A stretch of 64,000 bases of DNA from Cannabis sativa (lineage: Eukaryota > Streptophyta > Magnoliopsida > Rosales > Cannabaceae): contig NC_083605.1 in NCBI RefSeq assembly GCF_029168945.1, positions 35,415,280 to 35,479,279 on the forward strand, written 5' to 3'. Shown piece after piece: positions 12,860-23,475 of the stretch. The notes beneath the pieces are model-generated. The model worked only from the letters and a program-made list of their open reading frames with translations, made no database searches and was not told where the DNA came from. The translations under genes were made by a program, and so were the position numbers. Numbering within the stretch: position 1 is the first letter of the stretch; every line of letters begins with the position of its first letter.

Positions 12860-13650
12860 AAAATTGCATGTGGGCTAAATTTTTAATTTAATAAGATTAG
12901 ATTTAGATGTAGATTATGATAGATTTACACAATTTATGAAAAACTTAAAGTTTAATATTTCTATCTTAATGAAAGGTATGAAACACTTAATTATTTATAA
13001 ATGTTTCAAAATTTTATACTTTATGATAAAATTATTAAATTAAATCTACATAATTTCCTGTGGGATAAATTAAGAGAATTTAATTTAACATATTAATCAT
13101 GTGAATATAATAAAATCCCTGTAGGGTAAGATTATTATGTTCACATAATTCATGTCCATTATGTGATCTTAATCCACTTAATATATATAATTTTATATAA
13201 TTAAGGATGCTGTGGCTACTCCCTAATTATTTAAAATTATGTGGTTCACTAGACACCAAAGTATAAACTGAAGATTAAAATTTTACTAAATCCAAAATTG
13301 CCTGTGGGCTAAATTTTAAATTTAATAAAATTAGATGAACTTTATGATAGATTTAATTAAACAATTAGTTTTGGAAAATGAAGGTTTATTATCTATCTTT
13401 AATTAAATTTGTGATAACACTATTAAATTAAATCCCCATAACTCCCTGTGGGGTAAATTAAGAGAATTTAATTTAACATATTATCCTAATTAATTATACA
13501 AATATAATAAAATCCCTGTGGGGTAAAATTATTATACCTATATAATTAATTACAAGTTATGTCCATTAAGGTGAATTTTAATTAACATATAATTTTATAC
13601 AAATAAGGATGCTGTGGCTACTCCCTAATTATATAAAATTATATTTTCAC
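12860..13650. repeat. Tandem ~400-bp repeats in the copia leader
   Basis: Two imperfect copies, about 12860-13250 and 13295-13650. Each contains in order GTGGGCTAAATTT, a unit CTGTGGGGTAAATTAAGAG, CCTGTGGGGTAA, and GGATGCTGTGGCTACTCCCT. A further fragment of the last word lies at about 10367. They sit between the primer site and the first pol remnants. Confidence 0.75.
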
Positions 13651-14785
13651 TTTGACATTAGGTATTGGGCTCTACCTAAAAGTAATTTCGTTATTAACAT
13701 AGTAGACAATCACTGAGATTAGTGCTCCTAGTGTGGTCGTCCGAAGATCATTAAAAACCGTTCTAGATATGAGCATTTGTCCCAAGTTCATGTTTTCTTA
13801 TGTCAAACCACAAAATTACTTACATTTCATTCATATTTTATTCATTTTAGGAAGTTTTATGAATATTTTATGAAGTTTTATGAAACTTAATGTGCTATAT
13901 AAAATATTCAACCTATCTTAATGTTTGAATATTTCTAAATATATCTAGCACTATAAAAGGAATTTATGTATAGCATTTAAATCATACAAATCTAAATTAA
14001 TTGCATTAAACATAAATTTGCCAAATCAATACAAATTAATACAATTATTGTATGATAATAAATTAAATGCTTAATTCCATAATATATAATTAATTATGCA
14101 TTTATGACCATATAATATCTTAAATATTTATACTAATAATTAATTTGTATAAATAAGGTAATTATACAAATTAGTACAATTAATTATATGGAATGAATTA
14201 AATGCAAAATTAAAGACTATACTTAATGGCAGATTTTTCAAATTTTATTAATTTAAACAATAAATTACATAAATTTGGTAATAAATAATTAAATGCACAA
14301 TTATACAAATTGCACAATTATTACATGCCTAAATAAATCATGTAATTAATTACCATATTAAAACAAATTTCCATTTTCAGTTTATACTAAATAACATATT
14401 AATTCTAAAAATATGTATTAAATTAAAAAAGGAAATTAATGAATGTAATTTATTGACTAAATTAACAATAGGAGAATAATTTATATTTCCAAATAAATAA
14501 AAATTATATAAAAAAAAAAATCGAAATTTTTTCCCTTATTTTTTTTTTTTTTTTGAAAAATACACTGCCATAAAATTTCCTTAAACTTCCAAAAATCATG
14601 AAATCAATTCCAAATGAATCTAAATGCAAAAATTAAGACATTCATATAGATTTTATGCATCGAAAATACATAAAACAAAGACTTTAAAAATCACCAAAAT
14701 TTTCTGAAAAATAATTTTGAGATTTCTTTGTTTTTTCAAAGTGGATTTTCATGCTTAGAACAATCTATATTAATATATGAATGTA

Positions 14786-15175
14786 TTAATACATATACAA
14801 TATATATACATATATATACAGAAAAATAAAATACTGTATGTATATATATAAACATGAAATGTATATATGTATATATTTGTATATAGCATTTAGATATATA
14901 AATAATATATATATATATATACAACATATATACGTAATGAAATGAAGAAAATATATATATATATATGAATATATATATATATGAACTGAATGAATAAACA
15001 AGTATATATGTATGAAAATATATATGTGTATATATAATTGAGATTGAATGAATATGAATATATAAATATATACACAAACGAAAATAAATATATATATCAA
15101 CACTGAATTAAATATATATATAAACACTGTATATACGAGTATATATATATATATGAAACTCAAACTAAAATCAGG
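14786..15175. repeat. (AT)n-rich low-complexity tract
   Basis: Long runs of TATATA broken by short unique words. The open frames here are by-products of the dinucleotide composition and are not genes. Confidence 0.9.
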
Positions 15176-15189
15176 CAGAGATAAAAACC

Positions 15190-15201
15190 GCTCTGATACC
15201 A
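15190..15201 (-). promoter_or_regulatory. Primer binding site, initiator tRNA-Met
   Basis: The minus strand reads TGGTATCAGAGC two bases inside the 5' LTR end, complementary to the 3' end of plant initiator tRNA-Met. Confidence 0.93.
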
Positions 15202-15203
15202 AC

Positions 15204-15723
15204 TGTTAGACATTTATATGTATAAACTGAAATATATATGTTTAAGTATAAAGTGCGGAATTAATCAAACATATATGCACTATAATTTAAGGATCGAAAT
15301 ACCTCCAGCCATTGATTCTTGAGCTTCAAACCCACATAAGCTTTCGATACGCAAAGGAAATTGACTACCATGGGTAATCGGGCTTCCTCGCTCTCTCAAC
15401 TCTCTTTAGATGGAATTTGCTGTTATGAACAGAATGAGTGAGGAGCTCGGGGACCGAGACCCTATATTTATAGGTGAGATACTCCATCAGTATCTGCGCC
15501 ACATTAATTGTCAGAATATTTTGACAATTAATTCAGGAAATCAAATCAGGTAATGAATATAGAAATCTGACCATATATAGAATATTACGTAATTGATTTT
15601 GTCCAGATTCAATGAATATAAAATATTCATTTATCAGAAAATCAATTATTTATTTATTTCCTTAAATAGAAATTTATTTCTTTATATAGAAATAGATTTC
15701 CTTAAATAAAAAATATTCTTACA
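15204..15723 (-). repeat. 5' LTR of copia element
   Basis: 520 bp partner of 8754-9272; followed on the right by the TSD GACAC (15724-15728). Confidence 0.95.
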
Positions 15724-15728
15724 GACAC

Positions 15729-16180
15729 CCCATATCAAAGTCTTTCATTCTCTCCATAACTAAGAACACTATCAAAGCAAACAAGTCAAATCATAATATA
15801 AAAACAACCAATCGTAATAAACAACCAACATAACATATTCAAATTTTCACAACTTATCACCAAATCTTTTTTTTAGATCCCAGTTATAAAAAACCAAACT
15901 ACATAGATTACCAAAAACTTCAAGTTTAATTGCCAATAAAATTCAAAAGCAAATAAATTTCAGTAAAATAATTTTTTTGAAAAAGAAAAAAAACAACAGG
16001 AGATTCAAAAAGAAAGCTTTTTCATCTAAATTTACCAGTAAACCAAAAAAAAAAATGAATTTAAAAGAAAAATAATGCATGAGTTGGATTAGTTAGGGTT
16101 CTTGATAAGACTCACTGAGATGAGTTTAGCAGCAATCCGCACAATCTGGTTAGAGAGAAACAGATATAATAATAAAAAAT
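15729..16180. other. Unassigned host stretch right of the copia insertion
   Basis: On the minus strand a 30-nt piece at 16116-16145 has a good acceptor (CTCTCTAACCAG) and a canonical donor (GTGAGT) and reads IVRIAAKLIS. A second piece next to the insertion site stays open across it when the element and one TSD copy are ignored. This suggests an interrupted host gene, but the product is not recognised and the frames are not proven. Confidence 0.25.
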
Positions 16181-17594
16181 AGGGAATATATACCTTATAT
16201 TTTATTAAAATATTTGTTTGGTAAATAATACTTAATTGGAACTTTATATTATGAAAATTAGTTAAAATTGGTACCTTTTGTTTCAATTTGATCAATAGTT
16301 ATTTTTGTATGACCATATTACCCTTTTTCATGAGTTGATTTTCTTATTATTTGTAATGATTTTTTTAGAATAATAAAATTAGTACTTTAATAATAAACTT
16401 AACCACTTTCTTAGTATTATTTTTCCATTTACATATATATTTTCAATTTATGGTATTGGCATTTTGCTCTTAGGATTTACCTCATCTTCATTCTTTTGCT
16501 CTTTTATAACATATGTGACGAGCCTCATCACTATCATCGTAATCCCCAAATAATGTCTCTATATTAGGCTTATCAAAACACTTCTCAATGTTAGAATCGT
16601 CTTCATCATCGGTTGAACTATCACTCCTCCCTCTTCTCCATTCCCAATCACTATCAGAGTGGGACTCAACAATTGATCATTTAGTGTGGGTACATCTAGT
16701 GTGACTTGTGTTTCATCTAGTATGTTTGCATCTTCAAATTCTGCAAGTGTATCTTCATTGATGGTATTAGGAAATATCAAATGAAAATGGTATAGAAATT
16801 TGACCAACTTTCTTATGCAGACGTTGTTTCATGGGCCCACCACTATTAGGTCCTTTAAGATCAATCATATTTATCTGTTTACTGCATAATTTAATATCGT
16901 TTTTAGTATATCTACTTTTTTAGTAAGTAGCTCAAAAAAAATAATAATTAAAGAAAGAAAAAAAAAAAACTTCATGACTTGTTAATTTTCATTTGTACAC
17001 GCGTTAATTTTGAGTTATTCACTCATATATATATATATACATAATATTAAGTTAAAGTTAAATAAAAATTTATATGCTAGTTTTACAAATTTAAATAACA
17101 ATTTTATTTTTGTTACAAGAAAAAATATAATAAAAGTTTTTAATTACTTTCAACTTTTTGAAGGGAGATGGTACTTTTGCTCTCTCTATTGATGATATCT
17201 AAAAGAAGTGGTTCTTTTAGATCAAACAAAACAACCTTGTATCATCTTTCCATGTTTTCTCTTCTATGTTGAAGACGACCTCTCATGTCCTCTTGGCTTG
17301 TGGCTTGTAGAAAACGATACCACTTCTTTTATATTTAGTCTTATATTTTAATAGATTTATTACTTTTATTTTCTTTCTTTTGATAAATGACATTTAATAA
17401 AAAAGAAAAAGAAAACAGTAATTCATAAAAGGACAATCTAGTCATAATAATAAAAAAAATTCATCAAATTTTAACAAAAGGTACCATTTTTGACTTTTTT
17501 TATAATAGAGGATACCGACTAAGTATTATTAATAATAAAAGGTACTAAAGTGACATTTTAATAAAAGACAGGGTACCTAAAGAGTCTGGACCCT
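16181..17594 (-). mobile_element. Deleted Mutator-like element (MULE relic)
   Basis: About 1.4 kb with long inverted ends: the left end AGGGAATATATACCTTAT and following ~140 bp pair imperfectly with the reverse complement of the right end, starting AGGGTCCAGACTC. Both arms contain TTTTATTAAAAT, GGTACCTTTTG and a final ATGACNAGAT/ATGACCATAT-like word. The interior keeps a short acidic coding remnant on the minus strand (16488-16807). No exact 9-bp duplication was found, so boundaries may be off by several bases. Confidence 0.65.
16488..16807 (-). pseudogene. Acidic transposase N-terminal remnant (probable MULE)
   Basis: Two overlapping minus-strand frames make up one protein remnant. The first (16807 to about 16680) is acidic and reads EDTLAEFEDANILDE and DVPTLNDQ. 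A frameshift near 16670 leads to the second, which reads SDSDWEWRRGRSDSSTDDE and continues through FGDYDDSDEAR to a TGA at 16488-16490. Such Asp/Ser-rich stretches with a SDSDWEW word occur near the N-terminus of plant MuDR-type transposases. The catalytic domain is absent. Assignment to MULE rests on the long inverted ends of the host element plus this composition; I cannot exclude another transposase family. Confidence 0.5.
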
Positions 17595-17941
17595 AATAAA
17601 TAAACTAAAATGACTGCCATTTTTGGATTTGTTGAGGGAGTGCCATTTTCAGATTTGTTGAGGGAGATATTAGGGCTAAGAAGAGGCTACTGCTACCGGC
17701 GAGGATAGCTGGCGAAGAAGGAGCCCGCTGAAGAAGAAGAAGAATCGAATGAGGATTTAGATGAAAATCGTAGAGAATGAAGAAAGAAACGCAGAGAAGA
17801 GAAGAAGGAGGCGTGCATGTGGATTGAACATCGGCGGTAACTTTTTATTTTGAATAATTAGCAATTATAATTCTACTTGTTAAAAATTCTTCGAAAACTT
17901 TTATATTCATAAAAATTTAAATCCATATGTATTTGTAAATT
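17595..17941. other. Purine-rich spacer with a short duplication
   Basis: TGCCATTTTTGGATTTGTTG and TGCCATTTTCAGATTTGTTG are tandem copies at about 17613-17661. They are followed by a GC-richer GAAGAAG-rich stretch (about 17680-17830) unlike the AT-rich surroundings, perhaps a captured 5' exon fragment. No open frame is supported. Confidence 0.35.
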
Positions 17942-18059
17942 AGTAATTTTTTAAAAAAGATTCACTGTTATTATAATCAACAATCATTTATAATAACAGA
18001 GAAAATAGAATAAGAAATTTCTCCCATCCAACAAATGTCAATATTCAACTCAAGAACAT

Positions 18060-18793
18060 ATTTTTGCTAAATCATGAGCAGTTTGGGTAACATTTCTCTT
18101 GACATAAAAAATAACAATGCCAGGGAAAGAGAATAGTAAACAACAGATATTAAAGATTAAATCAAAAAAACTAGATAAGTCTAAAGATTCATAATTTCAA
18201 AATGTTGAGACATGAAGGGCATCTGTTTCCACATGAGTAATTTGTAGTGAAAGTTGAGAGATCCAATTAAGTGCATAGAAGAGAGCTTTTACCTCCATTT
18301 CATCTGATTTGAAGCAGCCTTGAACTGGTTTCAACATAAGCGCAATGAGTTGGCCATTATGGTTCCTAACAATGGCACCAACTCCCAAAACCTTTGAAAG
18401 AGGAGTTATCGTTGCATCAACATTTAGTTTCAGTCCATGCAAATCGGGCGGCTTCCAAGGGATCCCTTCAGTTGGTAGATTAATATTGGTCGAAGAAGTA
18501 GTAGGTTCAATAACAAGGTTGGGATGGTTTTTAGCTTTTTGATAATTCTCCATGTAGTTCCTAGCATAAGAAGCTAGAGCATAACCATCACGCTTTGTTT
18601 CACTATGAATTATTTTATTTCGGTGAGTCCAAATCACCCACATAACGCATATAACCATTTCTAATTCTTGTTGGCTGAGTAATGTTGAAAGATGAAAAAA
18701 ATATTCACCATTAACCATACAACGTGCCTTCCCGAAATCAATTGGAAAGTTGAATTGTCTCCATACAGCTTTAGCATGTCTACAATGGAACAA
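18060..18793 (-). pseudogene. LINE ORF2 C-terminus: zinc-binding region and RNase H
   Basis: A 198-residue open piece (18793-18197) starts with FHCRHAKAVW, the end of the RT zinc-binding region. An RNase H domain follows, with LNVDATITPL, GVGAIVRNHNGQLIAL, the acidic SDEMEVKALFYAL box and HVETDA. After a stop near 18197 the same domain continues out of frame (VKRNVTQTAHDLAK, about 18110-18060), where plant LINE RNase H normally ends. RNase H would remove the RNA strand after reverse transcription. Confidence 0.85.
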
Positions 18794-18801
18794 TGCATGG
18801 C

Positions 18802-19443
18802 CTATCGACTCCTACGCTTGTGAACATAAAGAACAAGCTGCAGAACTGAGTTTTTTCCTTTAAAAAGAGCAACAGCCGCAGGGAGAAAGTTATGTATTAT
18901 ACGCCACGCAAAAGTCTTAATATTTGGTGGCAATTTCAGATTCCGAAAAAATTTCCACCACTCTTTATGGGAGCTTAAGAATGACTCTTTCTCAGCATCT
19001 TCTAAGTCAGTAGCTAGGTGGAATTCTGATTTTACTGTGAACGCTCCAGCTGTAGTATGGTTCCATATAAGTCGATCTGAACCCAGGAAAAAAATAAGAG
19101 GTATTGAAAGAATTCGGTCAATGCCAATTTCCTTAAAGTGAGCTTTTATCAAGGATGTATTCCATTCTCTTGTCTCTGTTATGTAGTATGAAATAGGAAG
19201 AGAGGATGGTCCTAAATAGGAGAGAGGCTGAAATTGTCTATGGCCAGGTATCCATGGTTCCAACCCAGCATTAGTATGTAACCCATTCCCCACTTTATAT
19301 TGAAGCCCTTTGAGAAGTAACTGACGACCCCAACAAATTTCTTGCCAAGTTAGAGATGGAGAATGACCAATGTTTGATTCCAAAAAAGATGTATTTGAAA
19401 AGTACTTGTGTTGTAGTAAATGACTGAGAAGGGAATTGGGCAT
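18802..19443 (-). pseudogene. LINE ORF2 connection / zf-RVT region
   Basis: 213 open residues containing WQEICWGRQLLLKGLQYKVG, then GNGLHTNAG, LIWNHTTAGAFTVKSEF and WWKFFRNLKLPPNIKTFAWR. These are hallmarks of the region between RT and RNase H in plant L1-type elements, ending in a zinc-binding motif. It reads into the RNase H piece after a frame change near 18800. Confidence 0.85.
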
Positions 19444-19899
19444 TTCAAAGATACGCCATGCTTATTTAGCCAATAACGCTTGATTAAAATGCACAAAAGA
19501 ATTTTTGTTTGAACCCTACTAAAAATTAGCCATCATAGACTCAAGTTGGCTACAGAATTTTTTAGGCATTTTGAAGCAACTCATTACATACGTAGGTATG
19601 GATTGGACCACTGCTTTCTAAAGAACCTCCTTCCCTCCTATAGAAAAGAGTTTTTCCTTCCAAGCATTAAGCAATTTCTAAATTCGATCCTTTATAGAGT
19701 TGAACATTTATTTTTCATCTCTTCTAGAGTAAGCAGGGAGCCCAAAATATCTTTCGTGATAATCACTTATAGGCATGTTCAAGGTTTGATGGAAAAATTG
19801 TTGAGTTGCGGCTGTTGTGTTTGGCAAGAAAGACATAACCAATTTTTAGGTGTTAAGGAGCTGACCAGAAGCTCAGTTGTAAGTATTAAGAACATGATG

Positions 19900-20489
19900 T
19901 ATAGCTAAGGCTAGTGTGTTAGTGGCATGGCAAAACAAGAGACTATCTTCTGCAAATAATAAATGTCAGATTGGTGGGGCATGCCGTGTGAGACGAAGAC
20001 CTTCGAGATTACCAATTGATTCCTCATGATTCAACAAGCGAGATAAGCCTTCAAAACATATAAAAAATAAATAGGGGACAAAGGATCCCCCTGTTGAAGT
20101 CCTCTCCTTAGTATGACGTTCCCAACTATTTCACTATTTAAAGAAAAGGAAAAACTTGTTGAAGAAAGGCATTTCATGATGAGAGACATCCAACGTTCAT
20201 CATAACCCATCTTACCCATCACAGCTTCAATATAGCTCCACTCGATACGATCGAAAGCCTTACTCATATCTAACTTGAGTGCAGATTAACCCTTCCTTTC
20301 CTTGAGTTTTATGTTTGAGATGGTGGACTAACTCAAAAGCTATCAAGATGTTATCTGTGATTATACAGTTAGATAGAAATGCACTTTGAGTTTTTGAGAT
20401 AAGAAAAGGAAGAACATCTTTGAACCTAAAAACCAACACTTTCAAGATGAGTTTGTAAATGATGATGCACAAAGTAATCATCCTGTAGT
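19900..20489 (-). pseudogene. LINE reverse transcriptase, C-terminal half
   Basis: In order on the minus strand: RMITLCIIIYKLI and SKTQSAFLSNC (about 20480-20360), [17 protein letters not shown] (about 20270), [18 protein letters not shown] (about 20080) and an active-site box LLFAEDSLLFCHA (about 19950-19915), where the usual FADD is FAED. The pieces are in different frames. The N-terminal half of the RT lies beyond the nested insertion at 31509-31973. Confidence 0.85.
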
Positions 20490-20494
20490 CACTC
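20490..20494. repeat. TSD CACTC, left copy
   Basis: CACTC immediately precedes TGTAACGTCC; the matching copy is at 31504-31508. A 5-bp duplication next to TG...CA ends marks LTR-retroelement integration. Confidence 0.85.
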
Positions 20495-20713
20495 TGTAAC
20501 GTCCCCGCTTCAAGCCTCCATTGGGCCCTCTTCAACTTTGTAGTCCCATACTTACACAGTCTCAGAATCATCCCACTTGACCTTCCCCGGGCGACGTGGG
20601 ATTGCATAGCTTACCTGGTATTTCCCCTTACAGATCTCGAGACTACTGACTGTCACAATCACCCCCCTTACGGGGTTCGATGTCCTCGTCGACCACACTT
20701 CCGGCTGGGTCAA

Positions 20714-20726
20714 GGCTCTGATACCA
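20714..20726 (-). promoter_or_regulatory. Cassandra primer site (tRNA-Met), copy 1
   Basis: The minus strand reads TGGTATCAGAGCC two bases after the LTR end GGACGTTACA. A second copy lies at 21216-21228 next to another LTR end. Confidence 0.9.
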
Positions 20727-20728
20727 TT

Positions 20729-21014
20729 TGTAACGTCCTCGCTTAAAGCCTCTATTGGGCCCTTACACCCACAGAATAATGGCTCTTATACACGAGTACG
20801 CCACTCTGGCTGCTTCCTGGATTGATGACTGACCCTACATACCAACACGAGTGTTTCCAGCATGCTTTGTCCTCACTCGCACGCTTCCTAGGAAAACTTC
20901 CCAGGAGGTCACCCATCCTGAAATTGCCCCAAGTCAAGCACGCTTAATTGTGGAGTTCTTTCATGATGGGCTACCAAAAACAAGATGCACCTTGTCGATA
21001 TAGGTAGTACCAAT
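20729..21014 (-). repeat. Cassandra LTR, minus orientation, with 5S-like core
   Basis: On the minus strand it runs from GGTAGTACC near 21005 to GGACGTTACA at 20729. Within it, 20898-20948 resembles the internal promoter of plant 5S rRNA: a box-A-like AATTAAGCGTGCTTG, then GGATGGGTGACCTCCTGGG (box C). The start of the LTR is uncertain by tens of bases. Confidence 0.8.
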
Positions 21015-21215
21015 CAATCCATTTAAGCCCTCTTCAACTGTGTAGTCTCATACCTACACAGTCTCAGAATCATCCCACTTGACCTTCCCTAGGCGATGTG
21101 GGATTGCACAGCTTACCTGATATTTCTCCTTACGGATCACGAGACTACTGACTGTCACAATCACCCCCCTTACGGGGTCCGACGTCCTCATCGACCACAC
21201 TTCCAGCTAGGTCCA

Positions 21216-21228
21216 GGCTCTGATACCA
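21216..21228 (-). promoter_or_regulatory. Cassandra primer site (tRNA-Met), copy 2
   Basis: TGGTATCAGAGCC on the minus strand, two bases inside an LTR terminus that reads CATTACA here. Confidence 0.85.
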
Positions 21229-21230
21229 TT

Positions 21231-21570
21231 TGTAATGTCCCCGCTTCAAGCCTCCATTGGGCCCTCTTCAACTGTGTAGTCCCATACCTACACAGTCTCA
21301 GAATCATCCCACTTGACCTTCCTCAGGTGATGTGGGATTGCACAGATAACCCGGTATTTCCCTGACCCAGCCGAAAGTGTGGTCGACGAGGACGTCGAAC
21401 CCCGTAAGGGGGGGGGGTAATTGTGACAGTCAGTAGTCTCGTGATCCGTAAGAGGAAATACCGGGTAAGCTGTGCAATCCCACATCGCCTGAGGAAGGTC
21501 AAGTGGGATGATTTTGAGACTGTGTAGGTATGGGACTACATAGTTGAAGAGAGCTTAAATGGATTGATTG
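21231..21570. repeat. Head-to-head inverted repeat within the Cassandra complex
   Basis: 21231-21366 and 21430-21565 are inverted copies, e.g. GTGTAGTCCCATACCTACAC against GTGTAGGTATGGGACTACA, separated by about 60 bp that begins TGACCCAGCCGAAAGTG. A run of nine to ten G lies at about 21408-21417. As RNA or single-stranded DNA this would form a long hairpin. Confidence 0.85.
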
Positions 21571-22057
21571 TGTAAAGATCGCTTAGTTTAATTTGGAAAT
21601 TAGCAGTTAATTATGTTTAATTATGAAAATTATTTATAGATATTTAAGTAATTATTTATGCTGTTATTATTGAATTCTGAAATGCATTTTATGTCATATA
21701 GTAAATTTCATAAGTTTGCATTTTCGGTGCCCGGTAACATGGAACTCGGTGTTTGGCCCAGTAAAATCACAACTTAGTATGCTAGTATTGTGGGATAGTT
21801 ATTTAGACATTGGGAATGTCGGGATTGGTCGGGAATTTAGAATTTCCCAAAAATACCCTTTAGTACCCCTTTATGTTATTTTAGTGTGGAGGGGCAAAAT
21901 GATCTTTTTGCCCCAATGTTATTTTGTCCTTTAGTGGACTTTATTTTAAGTTAATAAGTTGTTTCTATGTGATTAATATGCTGATTATTAGTTGTAGCTT
22001 TATTATTTCTTCATTTTATCAAAAATCAAAGAAAAGCAAAATTTCATCTTTTTCATT

Positions 22058-22242
<185 letters not shown>

Positions 22243-23226
22243 ATTCGGCCGTGCTTGGGAGCTGCTAGGGCTGTGTTTCTTTACTTAATTCAAGTGATTT
22301 CCATCAAGTTTAGAGTAATTCTAGTGGAGGTAATCCTTGTTCTAGCTTCTCTTTTAGTTTCTTGAAATTTTAGAAAAAATTGAGTATTGCATGCTAGTTT
22401 TTGGGGTTGTTGCTACTGTTAGTTGTTGTTGTTGTTTTTGTGATTAAGATGCTGAATTAAGTGAGTTAGATAGGTTGAAATGCATGCTAGTTACCCTTGT
22501 TCTAGTTTGAGAATTTTTGGTTCAAAAGCTATGGTTTTTCAAAGTGAAAATGTGAGTTTTGTTGCTGTGTTTGTTGGGGTCGATTTTCTGTGTTTTCGGC
22601 AGTGTCTATATGCATGATTATGTAGTTTTAATCAAGTTTTGATGCATGTTTATTAGATTTAACTAACTTTGAGTTTTGAACTCAAAGCTTGGAGCTTTAA
22701 TGGTGGATTTTGATTTTATGCATGAAGCTTTGTTTTATTGCCTTAGAAATGTTTATTGGGGTCTAATTAACAGGTCTGGAAAGTTTGGTTGAGTTTGGAA
22801 ACGTTTTGGTTAGATATTTTTTTTTTGTTGGTTTTCTGAGTAAAACCGGTTACCCAGATTTTACAGTAGGGTGTGAAACCGGTTTTTCTCAACTTGTCGT
22901 TTCGTGCTAGTTTCAAGTTTCCAAGCAGTTTGTTTCCTGCTAGTTTGGGGTATTTTTGTATTAAGTTACAGTAGGTTAAGAGTAGTTTTTAAAACCTTTT
23001 TCCCGGTTGTGATTTAGCGTGTCACTTATCGGTGTTGTGATTGTTACGGTTTAGGAGCCTGTAATTCGCCGAGCAGATCATTCCACTCAGGTTGACCGGC
23101 ACACCTGAATTCGGAATTGAGGTAAGATTAGTATAACAGTATGCATATGTATTACATGTTTAGCGTGCATGTTAGGAAGCCTGTTAGATTACATTAGATA
23201 TGTATGTTGGCTTCGTACCATCCGAC

Positions 23227-23475
23227 CAAATCACATCGGTTAGGCTAGAGTATGACTAGCAACTGGAGTATGACCAGTGTACCGAGTATAGGCTGATTCT
23301 AGGGTTGGTGGTATTGTGCTATTTGACCGTATCACATCGGTTAGGCTAGAGTATGACTAGCAGCTGGAGTATGACCAGTGAACCGAGTATAGGCTGATAC
23401 TGTAACACATCGGTACAGGCTAGAGTATGACTAGCAGCTGGAGTATGACCAGTGTACCGAGTATAGGCTATTACT
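23227..23475. repeat. ~90-bp tandem repeats in the gypsy LTR
   Basis: Three imperfect copies of a unit with CACATCGGTTAGGCTAGAG, TATGACTAGCAGCTGGAG, TATGACCAGTG and CCGAGTATAGGCTGAT. Each unit itself contains a half-unit duplication (GAGTATGACTAGCAG / GAGTATGACCAGTG). The same array occurs at 30463-30710 in the 3' LTR. Confidence 0.85.

Larger units (their letters stand above)
8754..15723 (-). mobile_element. Ty1/copia retrotransposon, complete ends, dead pol
   Basis: A 6970-bp element on the minus strand, bounded by LTRs (519 and 520 bp) that begin TGTTAGAC and end TTCTTACA as written on the + strand. It is flanked by the 5-bp duplication GACAC (8749-8753 and 15724-15728). The primer site next to the right LTR matches the initiator tRNA-Met 3' end, and a purine tract lies next to the left LTR. 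The internal region keeps recognisable copia pol pieces (end of RNase H at about 9595-9990, RT motif near 10501) but no open frame longer than about 60 codons. The 5' leader is long, AT-rich and internally repeated. The two LTRs are almost identical, so insertion is recent although the coding part is ruined. Confidence 0.93.

Noticed and set aside
15190..15201. tRNA genes at TGGTATCAGAGC words
   Set aside because: Only the 3'-end complement is present, always beside an LTR; these are primer sites.
14736..15202. Three overlapping Ile/Tyr-rich open frames of 61-138 codons
   Set aside because: They lie on an (AT)n microsatellite tract in the copia leader; the residues follow from dinucleotide repetition.
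23227..23475. Regular repeats suggestive of a CRISPR array
   Set aside because: Units touch each other without unique spacers, occur in both LTRs, and the genome is a plant.
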